Assembly (NCBI GenBank): GCA_029959545.1
Contig: JASCPH010000016.1
Location: 1-55,982, forward strand
DNA: 55,982 bases
DNA from: Microbacteriaceae bacterium PS02066
GTDB taxonomy: Bacteria; Actinomycetota; Actinomycetes; Actinomycetales; Microbacteriaceae
Direction: 5' to 3'
Numbering within the stretch: position 1 is the first letter of the stretch; each line of letters begins with the position of its first letter. Positions 15,848 through 25,551 of the stretch are shown here, piece by piece. The translations under genes and the position numbers were made by a program. The notes under the pieces are model-generated. The model was not told where the DNA came from, made no database searches, and saw only the letters and a list, made by a program, of their open reading frames with translations.

Positions 15848-18124
15848 ATGAGCATCGTCACCCCCGCAGGAGTATCCCGCGACGCGCAGGACGCCCAGCC
15901 CCTGGCCTGGGACGGCTTCACGGCCGGCCCGTGGCAGGACGGCGTCGACGTGCGCGACTTCATCCAGCGCAACTACACCCCGTACACCGGCGACGGCTCG
16001 TTCCTCGCAGGGCCCACTGATCGCACGACGCGGGTGTGGAACACGCTCGCCGCCATGTTCCCCGAGGAGCGCGAGCGCGGCGTCTACGACATCGACCCCT
16101 ACACGCCCGCCGCGATCACCGCCCACCAGCCCGGGTACATCGCCAAGGACGACGAGCTCATCGTGGGCCTGCAGACCGACGCGCCGCTCAAGCGGGCGAT
16201 CATGCCCAACGGCGGATGGCGGATGGTCGAGGGCGCCCTCAAGACCTACGGGTACGAGGTCGACGAGACCCTGAAGGCGATCTACACGCAGTACCGCAAG
16301 ACGCACAACGAGGGCGTCTTCGACGTGTACTCCCCCTCGGTGCGCGCTGCCCGCCGTTCGCACATCATCACCGGCCTGCCGGACGCCTACGGTCGCGGCC
16401 GCATCATCGGCGACTACCGCCGCGTCGCGCTCTACGGCGTGGACGCCCTCATCGCCGCGAAGAAGCTCGACAAGCTGGGCCTCGACACGACCCCGTTCTC
16501 GGAGGACATCGTCCGCGCCCGCGAGGAGCACGCCGAGCAGATCCGCGCCCTGGGCGAACTGAAGCAGATGGCCGCCTCTTACGGCTACGACATCTCCGGC
16601 CCCGCCACGACCGCCCGCGAGGCCGTCCAGTGGCTCTACTTCGCCTACCTCGGTTCGGTGAAGGAGCAGAACGGTGCCGCAATGTCGCTCGGTCGCACCT
16701 CGACGTTCCTCGACGTGTACGTCCAGCGCGACCTCGAGCGGGGAGTGCTCACCGAGAGCGAAGCGCAGGAGATCGTCGACGACTTCGTGATCAAGCTGCG
16801 GATCGTGCGATTCCTGCGCACCCCCGAATACGACCAGCTGTTCTCCGGCGACCCGACCTGGGTCACCGAGACGATCGGCGGCGTCGGCGAGGACGGCCGG
16901 CCGCTGGTGACGCGCACCTCCTTCCGCTACCTCCAGACGCTCTACAACCTGGGTCCCGCACCCGAGCCGAACATGACCGTGTTCTGGAGCGAGCAGCTCC
17001 CCGAGGGGTTCAAGAACTTCTGCGCGCAGGTGTCGATCGACACGTCGGCCGTCCAGTACGAGTCGGATGACCTCATCCGCGCCCAGTGGGGCGACGACGC
17101 GGCCATCGCCTGCTGCGTGTCCCCGATGCGCGTCGGCAAGCAGATGCAGTTCTTCGGCGCCCGCGTGAACCTCGCCAAGACCCTGCTGTACGCCATCAAC
17201 GGCGGACGCGACGAGGTCACCGGCGAGCAGATCGCCCCCGAGGAGACGCCCGTCGGCGACGGCCCCCTCGACTACGCCGACGTCGACGCGCGCTTCGACC
17301 GGATGATGGACTGGCTCGCCGCGACCTACGTGGAAGCACTGAACTGCATCCACTGGTCGCACGACAAGTACGCGTACGAGCGTCTCGAGATGGCGCTTCA
17401 CGACAAGGACGTGCTGCGCACGATGGCCTTCGGCATCGCCGGGCTCTCGGTCGCCGCCGACTCCCTCTCCGCCATCAAGTACGCGACCGTCACCCCGATC
17501 CGCGACGAGCGCGGCATCGTCGTCGACTACCGCACCGAGGGCGTCTTCCCCGCCTACGGCAACGACGACGACCGAGCGGACGCGATCGCCGTGGAGCTCG
17601 TCGAGCGCTTCATGGCGAAGCTTCGCCGTCACCCGATGTACCGCAACGCGCTGCCGACGCAGTCCGTGCTGACGATCACCTCGAACGTGGTCTACGGCAA
17701 GGCCACGGGCAACACCCCCGACGGCCGCCGCGCCGGCGAGCCGTTCGCACCGGGCGCCAACCCGATGAACGGACGCGACACCCACGGGATGCTGGCCTCG
17801 GCGCTCTCGGTCGCCAAGGTGCCCTACACGGAGGCCCAGGACGGGATCTCGTTGACCAACACGATCGTGCCTGCCGGCCTCGGCCGCACCGCCGACGAGC
17901 GTTCGCACAACCTGGCGGGCCTCTTGGACGCGTACTTCAGCTCCAACGGCTACCACATGAACGTCAACGTGCTGAACCGCGAGACGCTGCTGGATGCCAT
18001 GGAGAACCCCGAGGCGTACCCGCAGCTGACGATCCGCGTGTCCGGCTACGCCGTGAACTTCGTGCGACTGACGCGTGAGCAGCAGCTCGACGTGCTGTCG
18101 CGCACGTTCCACGGGGGAATGTGA
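15848..18124 (+). CDS. pflB: Pyruvate formate-lyase (formate C-acetyltransferase)
   Basis: A 758-residue glycyl-radical enzyme converting pyruvate and CoA to acetyl-CoA and formate without oxygen. The catalytic cysteine pair is at 422-423 (IACCVSPMR). The radical glycine is Gly733 in RVSGYAVNF near the C-terminus. The paired cysteines and close likeness to the E. coli type separate it from glycerol dehydratase and choline lyase relatives. The ATG at 15848 follows AAGGAAG; the upstream open frame is not conserved in character. It is directly followed by its activase. Its presence implies real micro-aerobic or anaerobic energy metabolism in a lineage usually grown aerobically. Confidence 0.96.
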   Translation: MSIVTPAGVSRDAQDAQPLAWDGFTAGPWQDGVDVRDFIQRNYTPYTGDGSFLAGPTDRTTRVWNTLAAMFPEERERGVYDIDPYTPAAITAHQPGYIAKDDELIVGLQTDAPLKRAIMPNGGWRMVEGALKTYGYEVDETLKAIYTQYRKTHNEGVFDVYSPSVRAARRSHIITGLPDAYGRGRIIGDYRRVALYGVDALIAAKKLDKLGLDTTPFSEDIVRAREEHAEQIRALGELKQMAASYGYDISGPATTAREAVQWLYFAYLGSVKEQNGAAMSLGRTSTFLDVYVQRDLERGVLTESEAQEIVDDFVIKLRIVRFLRTPEYDQLFSGDPTWVTETIGGVGEDGRPLVTRTSFRYLQTLYNLGPAPEPNMTVFWSEQLPEGFKNFCAQVSIDTSAVQYESDDLIRAQWGDDAAIACCVSPMRVGKQMQFFGARVNLAKTLLYAINGGRDEVTGEQIAPEETPVGDGPLDYADVDARFDRMMDWLAATYVEALNCIHWSHDKYAYERLEMALHDKDVLRTMAFGIAGLSVAADSLSAIKYATVTPIRDERGIVVDYRTEGVFPAYGNDDDRADAIAVELVERFMAKLRRHPMYRNALPTQSVLTITSNVVYGKATGNTPDGRRAGEPFAPGANPMNGRDTHGMLASALSVAKVPYTEAQDGISLTNTIVPAGLGRTADERSHNLAGLLDAYFSSNGYHMNVNVLNRETLLDAMENPEAYPQLTIRVSGYAVNFVRLTREQQLDVLSRTFHGGM

Positions 18125-18131
18125 GACGGTC

Positions 18132-19034
18132 ATGACCGTGCTGCTGGGCACCCCGCTCCCCCGGGACGCGGTGCGCCTCGATGCTCCAGGAGAGGAGGCC
18201 GGCACCACCCGTCGCGGTGGCGCCGGCCTCCACGGCCTCGAGGTCGCCGACATCGACCGCGCCGGCCGGCTGGCCGCCATGCGCTCCGGTGAGCTCGGAT
18301 CCGTGCACTCCTGGGAGCTGGTGACCGCGGTCGACGGCCCCGGAACCCGCCTGACCCTGTTCCTCAACGGCTGTCCGCTGCGGTGCCTGTACTGCCAGAA
18401 CCCGGACACGTTCGCCATGAAGGACGGCCTCCCGGTGACCGCGGATGCGGTGCTCGAACGCCTGCGCCGCTACCTCGGCGTCTTCCGCGCCACCGGCGGC
18501 GGTCTCACGATCTCCGGAGGCGAGGTGCTCATGCAGCCCGCGTTCGCCGCCCGGCTGATCCGCGGCGCCAAGGAGATGGGGATCCACACGGCGCTCGACA
18601 CGTCCGGCTACCTGGGAGCGCACGCATCCGACGAGCTGCTCGCCGACACCGACCTAGTGCTGCTGGACGTGAAGTCCGGTGACCCCGACACCTACCGCCG
18701 TGTCACGGGTCGGGAGCTCGAGCCGACCCTCGAGTTCGGCGAGCGCCTGGCCCGGCGCGGCGATGTCGAGGTATGGGTGCGGTTCGTCCTCGTCCCCGGT
18801 CTCACCGACGACGTCGACAATGTCGCCGCGGTCGCCCGCTACGCCGCATCCCTGAACGAGATTCACCCCGGCACCGTCACGCGCGTCGAGGTCCTGCCGT
18901 TCCACCAGATGGGTCGCGACAAGTGGCACGAGCTGGGGCGCGCCTACCCCCTCGAAGACACTCCCGCACCGGAAAAGGAGCTCATCGACCGGGTGCGCGG
19001 GCAGTTCGCCGCGGAAGGACTGACGGTCTACTGA
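18132..19034 (+). CDS. pflA: Pyruvate formate-lyase-activating enzyme
   Basis: A 300-residue radical SAM enzyme that installs the glycyl radical on PflB. The cluster-binding CPLRCLYC motif (Cys-X3-Cys-X2-Cys) lies near residue 85, followed by [14 protein letters not shown] and LDTSGY. It carries about 40 extra N-terminal residues ahead of the usual [16 protein letters not shown] opening. It starts 7 nt after the pflB stop, so the two form an operon. Its 3' end overlaps the convergent dxr gene: the two stop codons lie within 7 bp (19028-19034). Confidence 0.93.
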   Translation: MTVLLGTPLPRDAVRLDAPGEEAGTTRRGGAGLHGLEVADIDRAGRLAAMRSGELGSVHSWELVTAVDGPGTRLTLFLNGCPLRCLYCQNPDTFAMKDGLPVTADAVLERLRRYLGVFRATGGGLTISGGEVLMQPAFAARLIRGAKEMGIHTALDTSGYLGAHASDELLADTDLVLLDVKSGDPDTYRRVTGRELEPTLEFGERLARRGDVEVWVRFVLVPGLTDDVDNVAAVARYAASLNEIHPGTVTRVEVLPFHQMGRDKWHELGRAYPLEDTPAPEKELIDRVRGQFAAEGLTVY

Positions 19035-20116
19035 CCCGCCGCTGCGACAGCCGCATCCGCGGCACGGCGCGCCCAGCTCTCGGCATCGGCCAGGCCCTCG
19101 CGACTCAGGGTCGCGGGGGCCTCGTGCATGTCGACGACGCGGCGGATGATGTCGAGGATGTCGAGGAACCCGATCCGTCCGTCGTGGAACGCATCGACGG
19201 CCTGCTCGTTGGCCGCGTTGAACACCGCGGGATACGTGCGCCCCGCCTCCCCGACGCTTTTGGCGAGCGCGACCGCGCCGAAAGCCTCCTCATCGAGCGG
19301 CTCGAAGGTCCACGTCGACGCGCGGGTGAAGTCGAGCGGTGCGCCGACACCAGCCACTCGGTGCGGCCAGTCCAGGCCCAGCGAGATCGGCAGGCGCATG
19401 TCCGGCGGCGACGCCTGGGCGATGGTGGACCCGTCCACGAACTCCACCATCGAATGCACGATCGACTGCGGATGCACCACGACGTCGATGTCGGCGTAGC
19501 CGATGCCGAAGAGAAGATGCGCCTCGATGACCTCGAGCCCCTTGTTCACGAGCGTCGCCGAGTTGGTGGTCACCACGCGCCCCATGTCCCACGTCGGGTG
19601 CGCGAGAGCCTCGCCAGGCGTGGCCGTGGCGAGCTGCTCGCGCGTGCGTCCTCGGAACGGGCCTCCGGAGGCGGTGAGCACGAGTCGGCGTACCTCGGAG
19701 CGCTCTCCCGATCGCAGTGCCTGCGCGATCGCCGAATGCTCGGAATCCACCGGAACGATCTGCCCGGGATCGGCGAGGGCAGTCACCAGCTCGCCCCCGA
19801 CGATCAGCGACTCCTTGTTGGCGAGCGCGAGTGTGCGTCCCTCCTCGAGGGCCGCGAGGGTCGGACCGAGCCCGACGGAGCCCGTGATCCCGTTGAGCAC
19901 GACATCCGCGTCGACACCCCGAACCAGTGCCTCCGCCTCGACGGCCCCGAGTGCCGTGTCGGCGACGCCGAACTCGGCCGCCTGGGCCGCGAGTCCCGCT
20001 GCATCCGTGCCCGCGGCCAGGCCCACGACGCGGAAGCGATCCGGGTTGTTCCGGATCACCTCCAGCGCCTGGGTGCCGATCGACCCGGTGGAGCCGAGAA
20101 CGACGACGCGCCGCAC
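19028..20116 (-). CDS. dxr: 1-Deoxy-D-xylulose-5-phosphate reductoisomerase
   Basis: A 362-residue NADPH-dependent enzyme, the first committed step of the MEP isoprenoid pathway. The N-terminus [16 protein letters not shown] binds [23 protein letters not shown] and TASGGPFRG form the catalytic and metal-binding region, and [31 protein letters not shown] is the conserved core. The GTG start at 20114-20116 lies 4 nt after the stop of the FKBP gene, with GAGGG within that gene's last codons, so the pair should be cotranscribed and coupled. It is convergent and overlapping with pflA. Confidence 0.97.
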   Translation of the reverse strand: MRRVVVLGSTGSIGTQALEVIRNNPDRFRVVGLAAGTDAAGLAAQAAEFGVADTALGAVEAEALVRGVDADVVLNGITGSVGLGPTLAALEEGRTLALANKESLIVGGELVTALADPGQIVPVDSEHSAIAQALRSGERSEVRRLVLTASGGPFRGRTREQLATATPGEALAHPTWDMGRVVTTNSATLVNKGLEVIEAHLLFGIGYADIDVVVHPQSIVHSMVEFVDGSTIAQASPPDMRLPISLGLDWPHRVAGVGAPLDFTRASTWTFEPLDEEAFGAVALAKSVGEAGRTYPAVFNAANEQAVDAFHDGRIGFLDILDIIRRVVDMHEAPATLSREGLADAESWARRAADAAVAAAGQ

Positions 20117-20120
20117 GGGA

Positions 20121-21065
20121 TCAGCCCTCGGTCGGCTTGGTGGAGACGATGTCGATCACGAAGACGAGCGTCTCCCCCGCCAGCTCCTGCTGCGACGATC
20201 CGGCCTCGCCGTAGCCGCACGACGGCGACATCGACACCAGCACCTGCGCGCCGGCCTTCTGTCCTTCCAACGCTCGCTTGAAGCCGACCACGACGCCGTC
20301 GGTGGAGAAGCTCGCCGTCTCTCCGCGGTCGTAGCTCGAATCGAACGTCGAGCCGTCCGACCACTTCACACCCGCGTAGTTGACCTCGACCGTATCGCCG
20401 GCGCCGACGGTGTCGCCGTCGCCCTCCGTGAGCACCTCGACACGGACGCCATCTTCAGGGGTCGATGCGGGAATGGTGATCGTGGGCTTGTCGTCGGTGA
20501 AGGTCACCGTGGGCGCCTCGCCCGCGAACGGCTCCACCTGGCACCACTGCGCCTCGGGCGTCGAGGACAGGAGATCCACGACGAAGACCTGGGCGGCACT
20601 GTTGCTGCTGGCCGGGAGGGTCGCGACGACCCGGGTTCCGGGGGTGGCGCAGCCCAGGACCTTGCCGAGCACGCTCTCGGCCGCGACAGGCTGCGGCTGC
20701 ACCGGCGTGCCGTCGTAGCCGACGGATCCCTGCAACTGCCCCGTGGTCGCGTCGAAGGCGGCGAGCGCGTAGGTGACGTAGTCGCCAGCGGCGATGCGGG
20801 TGCCGGTGCCCTCGGTGACCACGGTGCGCTCCACGTCGGAGATGTCCAACGGAGCGGTGAAGGTCGCGGTCGGCTGCTGGCCGACCTCACCCGACACGCT
20901 GACCGCATCGGATGCCGCGCCCGAGGAGGCGACGTCGCCGCAGAGGTCCGTCGCGGCGCTCGCCGTCGAGGCGGAGGTCGCGTCGGGCGAGGATGCGGCG
21001 GAGCATCCGGCGAGCGCGAGGGCGCTGACCGCGAGTGCGGACAGGATGAAGAGCGGACGGCGCAC
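20121..21065 (-). CDS. FKBP-type peptidyl-prolyl isomerase lipoprotein
   Basis: A 314-residue exported lipoprotein. The signal peptide [20 protein letters not shown] ends in a lipobox (LAGC), so the mature protein is anchored to the outer face of the membrane by the cysteine near residue 21. A C-terminal FKBP domain (about 215-310) has [51 protein letters not shown] and a final [10 protein letters not shown] strand. An earlier segment (about 70-180) resembles a degenerate FKBP fold. Likely an extracytoplasmic folding helper. The GTG at 21063-21065 is fixed by GGAGG 6 nt upstream. Confidence 0.9.
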   Translation of the reverse strand: MRRPLFILSALAVSALALAGCSAASSPDATSASTASAATDLCGDVASSGAASDAVSVSGEVGQQPTATFTAPLDISDVERTVVTEGTGTRIAAGDYVTYALAAFDATTGQLQGSVGYDGTPVQPQPVAAESVLGKVLGCATPGTRVVATLPASSNSAAQVFVVDLLSSTPEAQWCQVEPFAGEAPTVTFTDDKPTITIPASTPEDGVRVEVLTEGDGDTVGAGDTVEVNYAGVKWSDGSTFDSSYDRGETASFSTDGVVVGFKRALEGQKAGAQVLVSMSPSCGYGEAGSSQQELAGETLVFVIDIVSTKPTEG

Positions 21066-21174
21066 GGGAACCTCCAGAATCGGTGCGGGGCCCACCCATC
21101 ATTCCGCATCCGCCCATGCCCTCGCTGAGAGCGCCCGGCGGGGCCTCATGCGCCGGACGGAATGGAATCCGCAG

Positions 21175-21180
21175 TAGCCT
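21175..21180 (+). promoter_or_regulatory. Leaderless -10 element of plsC
   Basis: TAGCCT, then CTTACG and the GTG start at 21187. No Shine-Dalgarno is visible. Confidence 0.55.
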
Positions 21181-21186
21181 CTTACG

Positions 21187-21978
21187 GTGACAGATGCGCA
21201 GAGCCGCGACGCGGAGAACGTTCCCGATCCGCGCGCATCCGTATCCAAGCCGGTCACGAATGTCGGCTTCGCGTATTTCCTCGGGCGCCGCGTGCTGGCC
21301 CCTCTGGCTCGCGTGGCCTACCGCCCGCGCATCGAGGGGCGCCAGAATGTCCCGCGTACGGGACCGGTCATCTTCGCCGCGAACCACCTCTCGTTCATCG
21401 ACTCCTTCGCCATCCCCATGGCAGCGCCCCGCCCGGTGCAGTTCCTCGCGAAGTCGAGCTACTTCGACGGCCCCGGACTCAAGGGCTGGCTGTCGCGGCA
21501 GATCTTCCTCGGACTCGGTGCGAACCCCGTCGAGCGCGGCGCGGGCCAGGCGGCGCTGGACGCCCTCGACCAGCAGAAGCGGATGCTGGAAGCCGGCAAG
21601 GCCATCGCGCTGTACCCCGAGGGCACCCGCTCACTCGACGGCAGGCTCTACAAGGGGCGCACCGGCGTCGCCTTCCTCGCTCTTCAGACCGGGGCACCGG
21701 TGGTGCCGGTCGGTCTCATCGGCACGAACGAAGCGATGCCCGTGGGGGCGAAGTTCCCCCGCACGAAGCCGCGCGTCACGATCCGTTTCGGCGAGCCGCT
21801 CGATCTCTCCGCCCACGGTCCCGCCAGCTCCGGACGAGCACGCCGCGCGGCGACCGACGAGCTCATGGCGGCGATCCACGCCCTTTCGGAGCAGGAACTA
21901 GCCGGCACATACAACGAGGTGCCCGCGCACGGCGCCATCGAACGCATCAAGCGGGTCCTGCCTCACGAGCGCCTCTGA
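21187..21978 (+). CDS. plsC: 1-Acyl-sn-glycerol-3-phosphate acyltransferase (PlsC family)
   Basis: A 263-residue membrane-associated acyltransferase that makes phosphatidic acid. It has the NHLSFID (H-X4-D) catalytic motif near residue 66, ANPVERG near 113, and the glycerophosphate-binding YPEGTRSLDG near 145, followed by APVVPVGLIGT. A polar N-terminal extension of about 20 residues precedes the domain. The GTG start at 21187 is placed by the leaderless promoter pattern. Divergent from the FKBP-dxr operon and upstream of the dihydroxyacetone genes, but 96 bp and a separate promoter region apart from dhaK. Confidence 0.9.
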   Translation: MTDAQSRDAENVPDPRASVSKPVTNVGFAYFLGRRVLAPLARVAYRPRIEGRQNVPRTGPVIFAANHLSFIDSFAIPMAAPRPVQFLAKSSYFDGPGLKGWLSRQIFLGLGANPVERGAGQAALDALDQQKRMLEAGKAIALYPEGTRSLDGRLYKGRTGVAFLALQTGAPVVPVGLIGTNEAMPVGAKFPRTKPRVTIRFGEPLDLSAHGPASSGRARRAATDELMAAIHALSEQELAGTYNEVPAHGAIERIKRVLPHERL

Positions 21979-22074
21979 CGGCACACTTTCTCATTCACGG
22001 CTTTCGGTACTTGACGCTCGAGGTCACCGGGTGGAGATTCGGAGCGTCTGCGAAGCCACAATGAGGAGGCATCC

Positions 22075-23070
22075 GTGAAGAAGTTCATCAACGACCCGGC
22101 CCAGGTACTCTCCGATGCTCTGACCGGCATTCGACTCGCACATCCCGAACTGCGCGTCGATTCCACCAACCGCGTCATCTTCCGCGCCGAGGCGACACGC
22201 CCCGGCAAGGTCGCGCTGGTCTCCGGCGGCGGCTCCGGCCACGAGCCCATGCACGGCGGGTTCGTGGGCACCGGGATGCTCGACGCCGCCTGCGCGGGCG
22301 AGGTGTTCACCTCCCCGACGCCCGACCAGATCCTCGCGGCCACCGTCGGCGCGGACTCGGGCGCCGGTGTGCTGCACATCGTCAAGAACTACACCGGCGA
22401 CGTCCTCAACTTCGAGATGGCGGCCGAGCTCGCCGCCGCCGAGGGCGTGCGCGTCGAATCCGTCGTCGTCGCCGACGACGTCGCCGTGCAGGACTCCACC
22501 TGGACGGCGGGACGCCGGGGCGTGGGCACGACGGTGGTGCTCGAGAAGATCGTCGGCGCGGCCGCCGAGGAAGGCCTGGACCTCGACGCCCTCGCCGCCC
22601 TCGCCACACGCGTCAGCGAGAGCGGGCGTTCCATGGGCGTCGCCTTGACCAGCTGCACTGTGCCCGCGGCGGGCAAGCCGACCTTCGACCTCCCGGAGGG
22701 CGAGATGGAGGTCGGTGTCGGCATCCACGGCGAGCCGGGACGTTCACGTGTCCCCCTCGCCAGCGCGCACGAGATCGCCCGCATGCTCGTCGACCCGATC
22801 GTGCACGACTTCGGCGAGGCGCGCGGCGATGCCATCGTGCTGCTGTCGGGGCTCGGTGCCACTCCCCTGATCGAGCAGTACCTCCTGTACGGCGAGATCG
22901 CGCCGCTGCTGACCGAGGCGGGCTTCGACGTTCGCCGCGTGCTCGTCGGCGACTACATCACGAGTCTCGACATGGCCGGCGCGTCGCTGACCGTCGTGCG
23001 GGCCGACGACGAGTTCGTTCGCCTCTGGGATGCCCCCGTCGTCACGCCGGGTCTGCGCTGGGGAGCGTGA
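22075..23070 (+). CDS. dhaK: PEP-dependent dihydroxyacetone kinase, substrate-binding subunit DhaK
   Basis: A 331-residue subunit that binds dihydroxyacetone covalently as a hemiaminal through His218 (VGVGIHGEPG), the same number as in the E. coli protein. SGGGSGHEPMHGGFVG, KNYTGDVLNFEMA and the C-terminal GDYITSLDMAGASLT are family hallmarks. DhaK works with DhaL-ADP and DhaM to turn dihydroxyacetone into DHAP. The GTG at 22075 follows GAGGAGG. A TTGACG -35-like sequence lies at 22011-22016 with only a weak -10 about 17 nt downstream. First gene of dhaKLM. Confidence 0.95.
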   Translation: MKKFINDPAQVLSDALTGIRLAHPELRVDSTNRVIFRAEATRPGKVALVSGGGSGHEPMHGGFVGTGMLDAACAGEVFTSPTPDQILAATVGADSGAGVLHIVKNYTGDVLNFEMAAELAAAEGVRVESVVVADDVAVQDSTWTAGRRGVGTTVVLEKIVGAAAEEGLDLDALAALATRVSESGRSMGVALTSCTVPAAGKPTFDLPEGEMEVGVGIHGEPGRSRVPLASAHEIARMLVDPIVHDFGEARGDAIVLLSGLGATPLIEQYLLYGEIAPLLTEAGFDVRRVLVGDYITSLDMAGASLTVVRADDEFVRLWDAPVVTPGLRWGA

Positions 23071-23077
23071 GAGCGCG

Positions 23078-23716
23078 ATGACCGCAGCCACCCTCGAGAC
23101 GCTGGGCGCCTGGATCTGCGGATTCCGTGACCAGATCGTGCAGCACCAGGCCGAGCTCACCGAGCTCGACTCCGTCATCGGCGACGCCGACCACGGCTCC
23201 AACATGGCACGCGGCATGGAGGCCGTCGTGGCGGCGGTGCAGGCGACGCCGCCGGCGGATGCGGCGGCGCTGTTCAAGACCGTCGGGATGACGCTCGTGT
23301 CGACGGTCGGTGGGGCGAGCGGGCCGCTGTACGGCACGTTCTTCCTGCGTCTCGGGGTGGCGGCGGGCGCCACCGCCGAGCTCGACGCCGCAGCCCTCGG
23401 ATCCGCGCTGCGTGCCGGCGCGGAGGGCGTGCGTGCGCGGGGCAAGGCCGAACCGGGCGACAAGACGATGCTGGATGCGATGCTTCCTGCCGTCGACGCC
23501 TGGGAGGAGGCGGTGTCCGCGGGTTCCGACCTCGCGTCGGCCGCATCCGCCGCGGCCGACGCGGCCGACGCCGGCCGCGACGCCACCATCCCGCTCGTGG
23601 CGCGCAAGGGCCGCGCGAGCTATCTCGGCGAACGCAGCGCCGGTCATCAGGATCCGGGGGCGACGTCCACGGCGCTGCTGTTCACGACGCTGCGGGATGC
23701 GGTGACGGCCGCATGA
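23078..23716 (+). CDS. dhaL: Dihydroxyacetone kinase ADP-binding subunit DhaL
   Basis: A 212-residue helical-barrel subunit that holds ADP/ATP as a fixed cofactor. The metal-nucleotide signature is GDADHGSNMARGM (about 35-47), with GGASGPLYGTFFL (about 85) and the C-terminal KGRASYLGERSAGHQDPGATS. In the PTS-type enzyme the bound ADP is rephosphorylated by DhaM rather than exchanged. The ATG at 23078 is 7 nt after dhaK; the 3' end overlaps dhaM by 4 nt. Confidence 0.95.
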   Translation: MTAATLETLGAWICGFRDQIVQHQAELTELDSVIGDADHGSNMARGMEAVVAAVQATPPADAAALFKTVGMTLVSTVGGASGPLYGTFFLRLGVAAGATAELDAAALGSALRAGAEGVRARGKAEPGDKTMLDAMLPAVDAWEEAVSAGSDLASAASAAADAADAGRDATIPLVARKGRASYLGERSAGHQDPGATSTALLFTTLRDAVTAA

Positions 23717-24456
23717 TCGGTTTCGTCGTCGTCTCCCACAGCCGTCCGCTCGCCGAGGCCGCCGTGGCCCTCGCCACCCAGATGGTCGCCGGGGCGCTGC
23801 CCCCGATCGAGATAGCCGCGGGCTCCGCGGACGGCGGATTCGGCACGGATGCGGCGGCCATCGCCGCATCCGTCGACCGGCTCGACGCGGCCGAGGACGT
23901 CGTCGTGCTGATGGATCTCGGCTCCGCCGTGTTGAGCGCCGAGATGGCGCTCGAGTTCGTCGAGAACCCCGACCGCGTGCATCTCAGTTCTGCACCCTTC
24001 GTGGAAGGACTCGTGGCAGCCGTCGTGCTCGCGGCGACGGGAGCCGACTGGACGAGCATTCACGCCGAGCTCGGCAGCGCCTATGCGCAGAAGGCACGCC
24101 ACCTGGGGGCGGAGCCTGGTCTCGACGAGTCGGCGCCGGAGCCGCCTGTTCCTGCGCCAGAGTCGGCGTCCGGCGGTGACGAGGCGTCGTTCGAGGCGGT
24201 CGTCGTCAATCCCTCGGGGCTGCACGCGCGGCCTGCGGCCACGTTCGTGAAGACGGCGGCGAAGTTCGACGCCCTGGTGGAGATCGAGAACCTCGACGCG
24301 GGTTCGGGCCCGGTCTCCGCGGCGAGCCTGCTCGCGCTCATCGCTCTGGGCATCGGGCGCGGAGCGCGCGTCCGAGTGCGCGCGCGGGGGCGCGAGGCTC
24401 AGCCGGCGATCGACGCGCTGCGCGCCCTCGTCGAAGACGGCTTCGGGGAGCTCTGA
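23713..24456 (+). CDS. dhaM: PTS-dependent phosphodonor DhaM (EIIA-Dha fused to HPr)
   Basis: A 247-residue phosphocarrier. Residues 1-125 are the mannose-type EIIA domain with active His9 (VVSHSRPLA) and DLGSAVLSAEMAL. A short acidic Pro-rich linker (about 133-157) joins an HPr domain (158-247) with active His171 (NPSGLHARPAATFVK). The E. coli protein has a third, EI-like domain; here it is absent, so phosphate must come from the general EI. The 3' end overlaps the convergent regulator gene by 58 bp. ATGA overlap with dhaL implies coupling. Confidence 0.93.
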   Translation: MIGFVVVSHSRPLAEAAVALATQMVAGALPPIEIAAGSADGGFGTDAAAIAASVDRLDAAEDVVVLMDLGSAVLSAEMALEFVENPDRVHLSSAPFVEGLVAAVVLAATGADWTSIHAELGSAYAQKARHLGAEPGLDESAPEPPVPAPESASGGDEASFEAVVVNPSGLHARPAATFVKTAAKFDALVEIENLDAGSGPVSAASLLALIALGIGRGARVRVRARGREAQPAIDALRALVEDGFGEL

Positions 24457-25436
24457 GACGCCCGGGGGTTCATGCGCGAAAGGCTCATGAGCCGCCGGGC
24501 GACGGTCTCCTCGAGCACGAGGTCGGTGATGAGCCCCGCCGCCAAGGCGCCCTGCAGCGCGTCGATCTTCGACAGACCCGACATGACACAGAAGCGCCGT
24601 GGGATGCGGCGGACGTCATCGAGGTCGGGGCCGCTGGATCGCAGATTCAGCGACGGGATGTCGGAGGATCCGTCGATGCGGTAGAACATCGTCGCGCAGT
24701 CGCCGACGACGCCCTCCTGCTCGATGAGCGCCAGATCGCGCTGGTCGAAGTAGTCGCCCGAGTATACGTGCGAGGGAACGGCGGCGCGGGGCGATCCGAG
24801 CCCGAAGACGAACAGGCCGACGCGGCGCTGCATCTGCAGCACGGCACGCACCGATCGCTCACGCCACATCGCCTCCTTCGTCGCCGCTTCGTCGAACAAC
24901 GCAGGCACCGGGAAATGGTGCACGGACGCCGACCAGGCCGCACCGAATCTCGACAGGATCTCGCCGGCGTACGGGACGCCGAAGGTCTGTCCGTTGGCCG
25001 CGCCGTTCATCTGCACCACGTGCGTGTCGTGGGTGCGCTTGGTCGGAAGGTGTCGGGCGATCGCCGACAACGTCGACCCCCATGCGATGCCGACCGTCAT
25101 CGACGAGTCGACGTGCTCGCTGAGGATGCGCGCCGCCGACAAGGCGGTGCGATCCAGGCGCTCGGCCTCCCCGATGTGACTCGTGGTCGGCACGATGTGC
25201 ACCGTGATGCCGAACCGTTCGGCCAATCGCTCCTCGATCTGGCTGCGCGCTGCGAGCGGAGAGTGGACCGAGATCGACACCAGGCCCGTGTCGCGGGCAT
25301 GGGAGATCAGACGGGAGACCGAGGAGCGCGAGGTGTGCATCTCGCGCGCGATCGCTTCCATCGTGAGGTCCTGCAGGTAGTACAGCTGTGCCGCGCGCAA
25401 CGCATCGCGCACCTTCATCGACCCGGCCTCCGCCAT
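24399..25436 (-). CDS. SorC/DeoR-type sugar-binding transcriptional regulator
   Basis: A 345-residue regulator. The N-terminal helix-turn-helix reads QDLTMEAIAREMHTSRSSVSRLISHARDTG. The C-terminal SorC-type effector domain contains GIAWGSTLSAIA and VFGLGSP, a fold that binds phosphorylated sugars or polyols. It lies between dhaKLM and glpDFK and reads opposite to both, so it probably senses DHAP, glycerol 3-phosphate or a related triose (inference). Of two nearby ATGs, 25434-25436 is preferred because GAAGGGG lies 6 nt upstream. Its 3' end overlaps dhaM convergently, so the two transcripts are partly antisense. Confidence 0.85.
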   Translation of the reverse strand: MAEAGSMKVRDALRAAQLYYLQDLTMEAIAREMHTSRSSVSRLISHARDTGLVSISVHSPLAARSQIEERLAERFGITVHIVPTTSHIGEAERLDRTALSAARILSEHVDSSMTVGIAWGSTLSAIARHLPTKRTHDTHVVQMNGAANGQTFGVPYAGEILSRFGAAWSASVHHFPVPALFDEAATKEAMWRERSVRAVLQMQRRVGLFVFGLGSPRAAVPSHVYSGDYFDQRDLALIEQEGVVGDCATMFYRIDGSSDIPSLNLRSSGPDLDDVRRIPRRFCVMSGLSKIDALQGALAAGLITDLVLEETVARRLMSLSRMNPRASQSSPKPSSTRARSASIAG

Positions 25437-25463
25437 GATCATCCCCTTCGCCCGTTACACCAT

Positions 25464-25481
25464 TCTGCACGTTTGTGCAGA
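25464..25481. promoter_or_regulatory. Inverted-repeat operator candidate between the SorC regulator and glpD
   Basis: TCTGCAC, GTTT, GTGCAGA: a perfect 7-bp inverted repeat with a 4-nt centre in the 115-bp divergent gap. The position fits repression or activation of both the regulator and glpD. I do not see an equally good copy upstream of dhaK or glpF. Confidence 0.6.
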
Positions 25482-25551
25482 GAACTTGCGACGATGTCCC
25501 ACTTCCATGCAACCTGCGAGGGTTCCATCGATACGAAAGGTCGACGACGAC

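Noticed and set aside
15716..18418. A 900-codon minus-strand frame opposite pflB
   Set aside because: It is the mirror of an unambiguous glycyl-radical enzyme gene; composition is that of a frame shadow.
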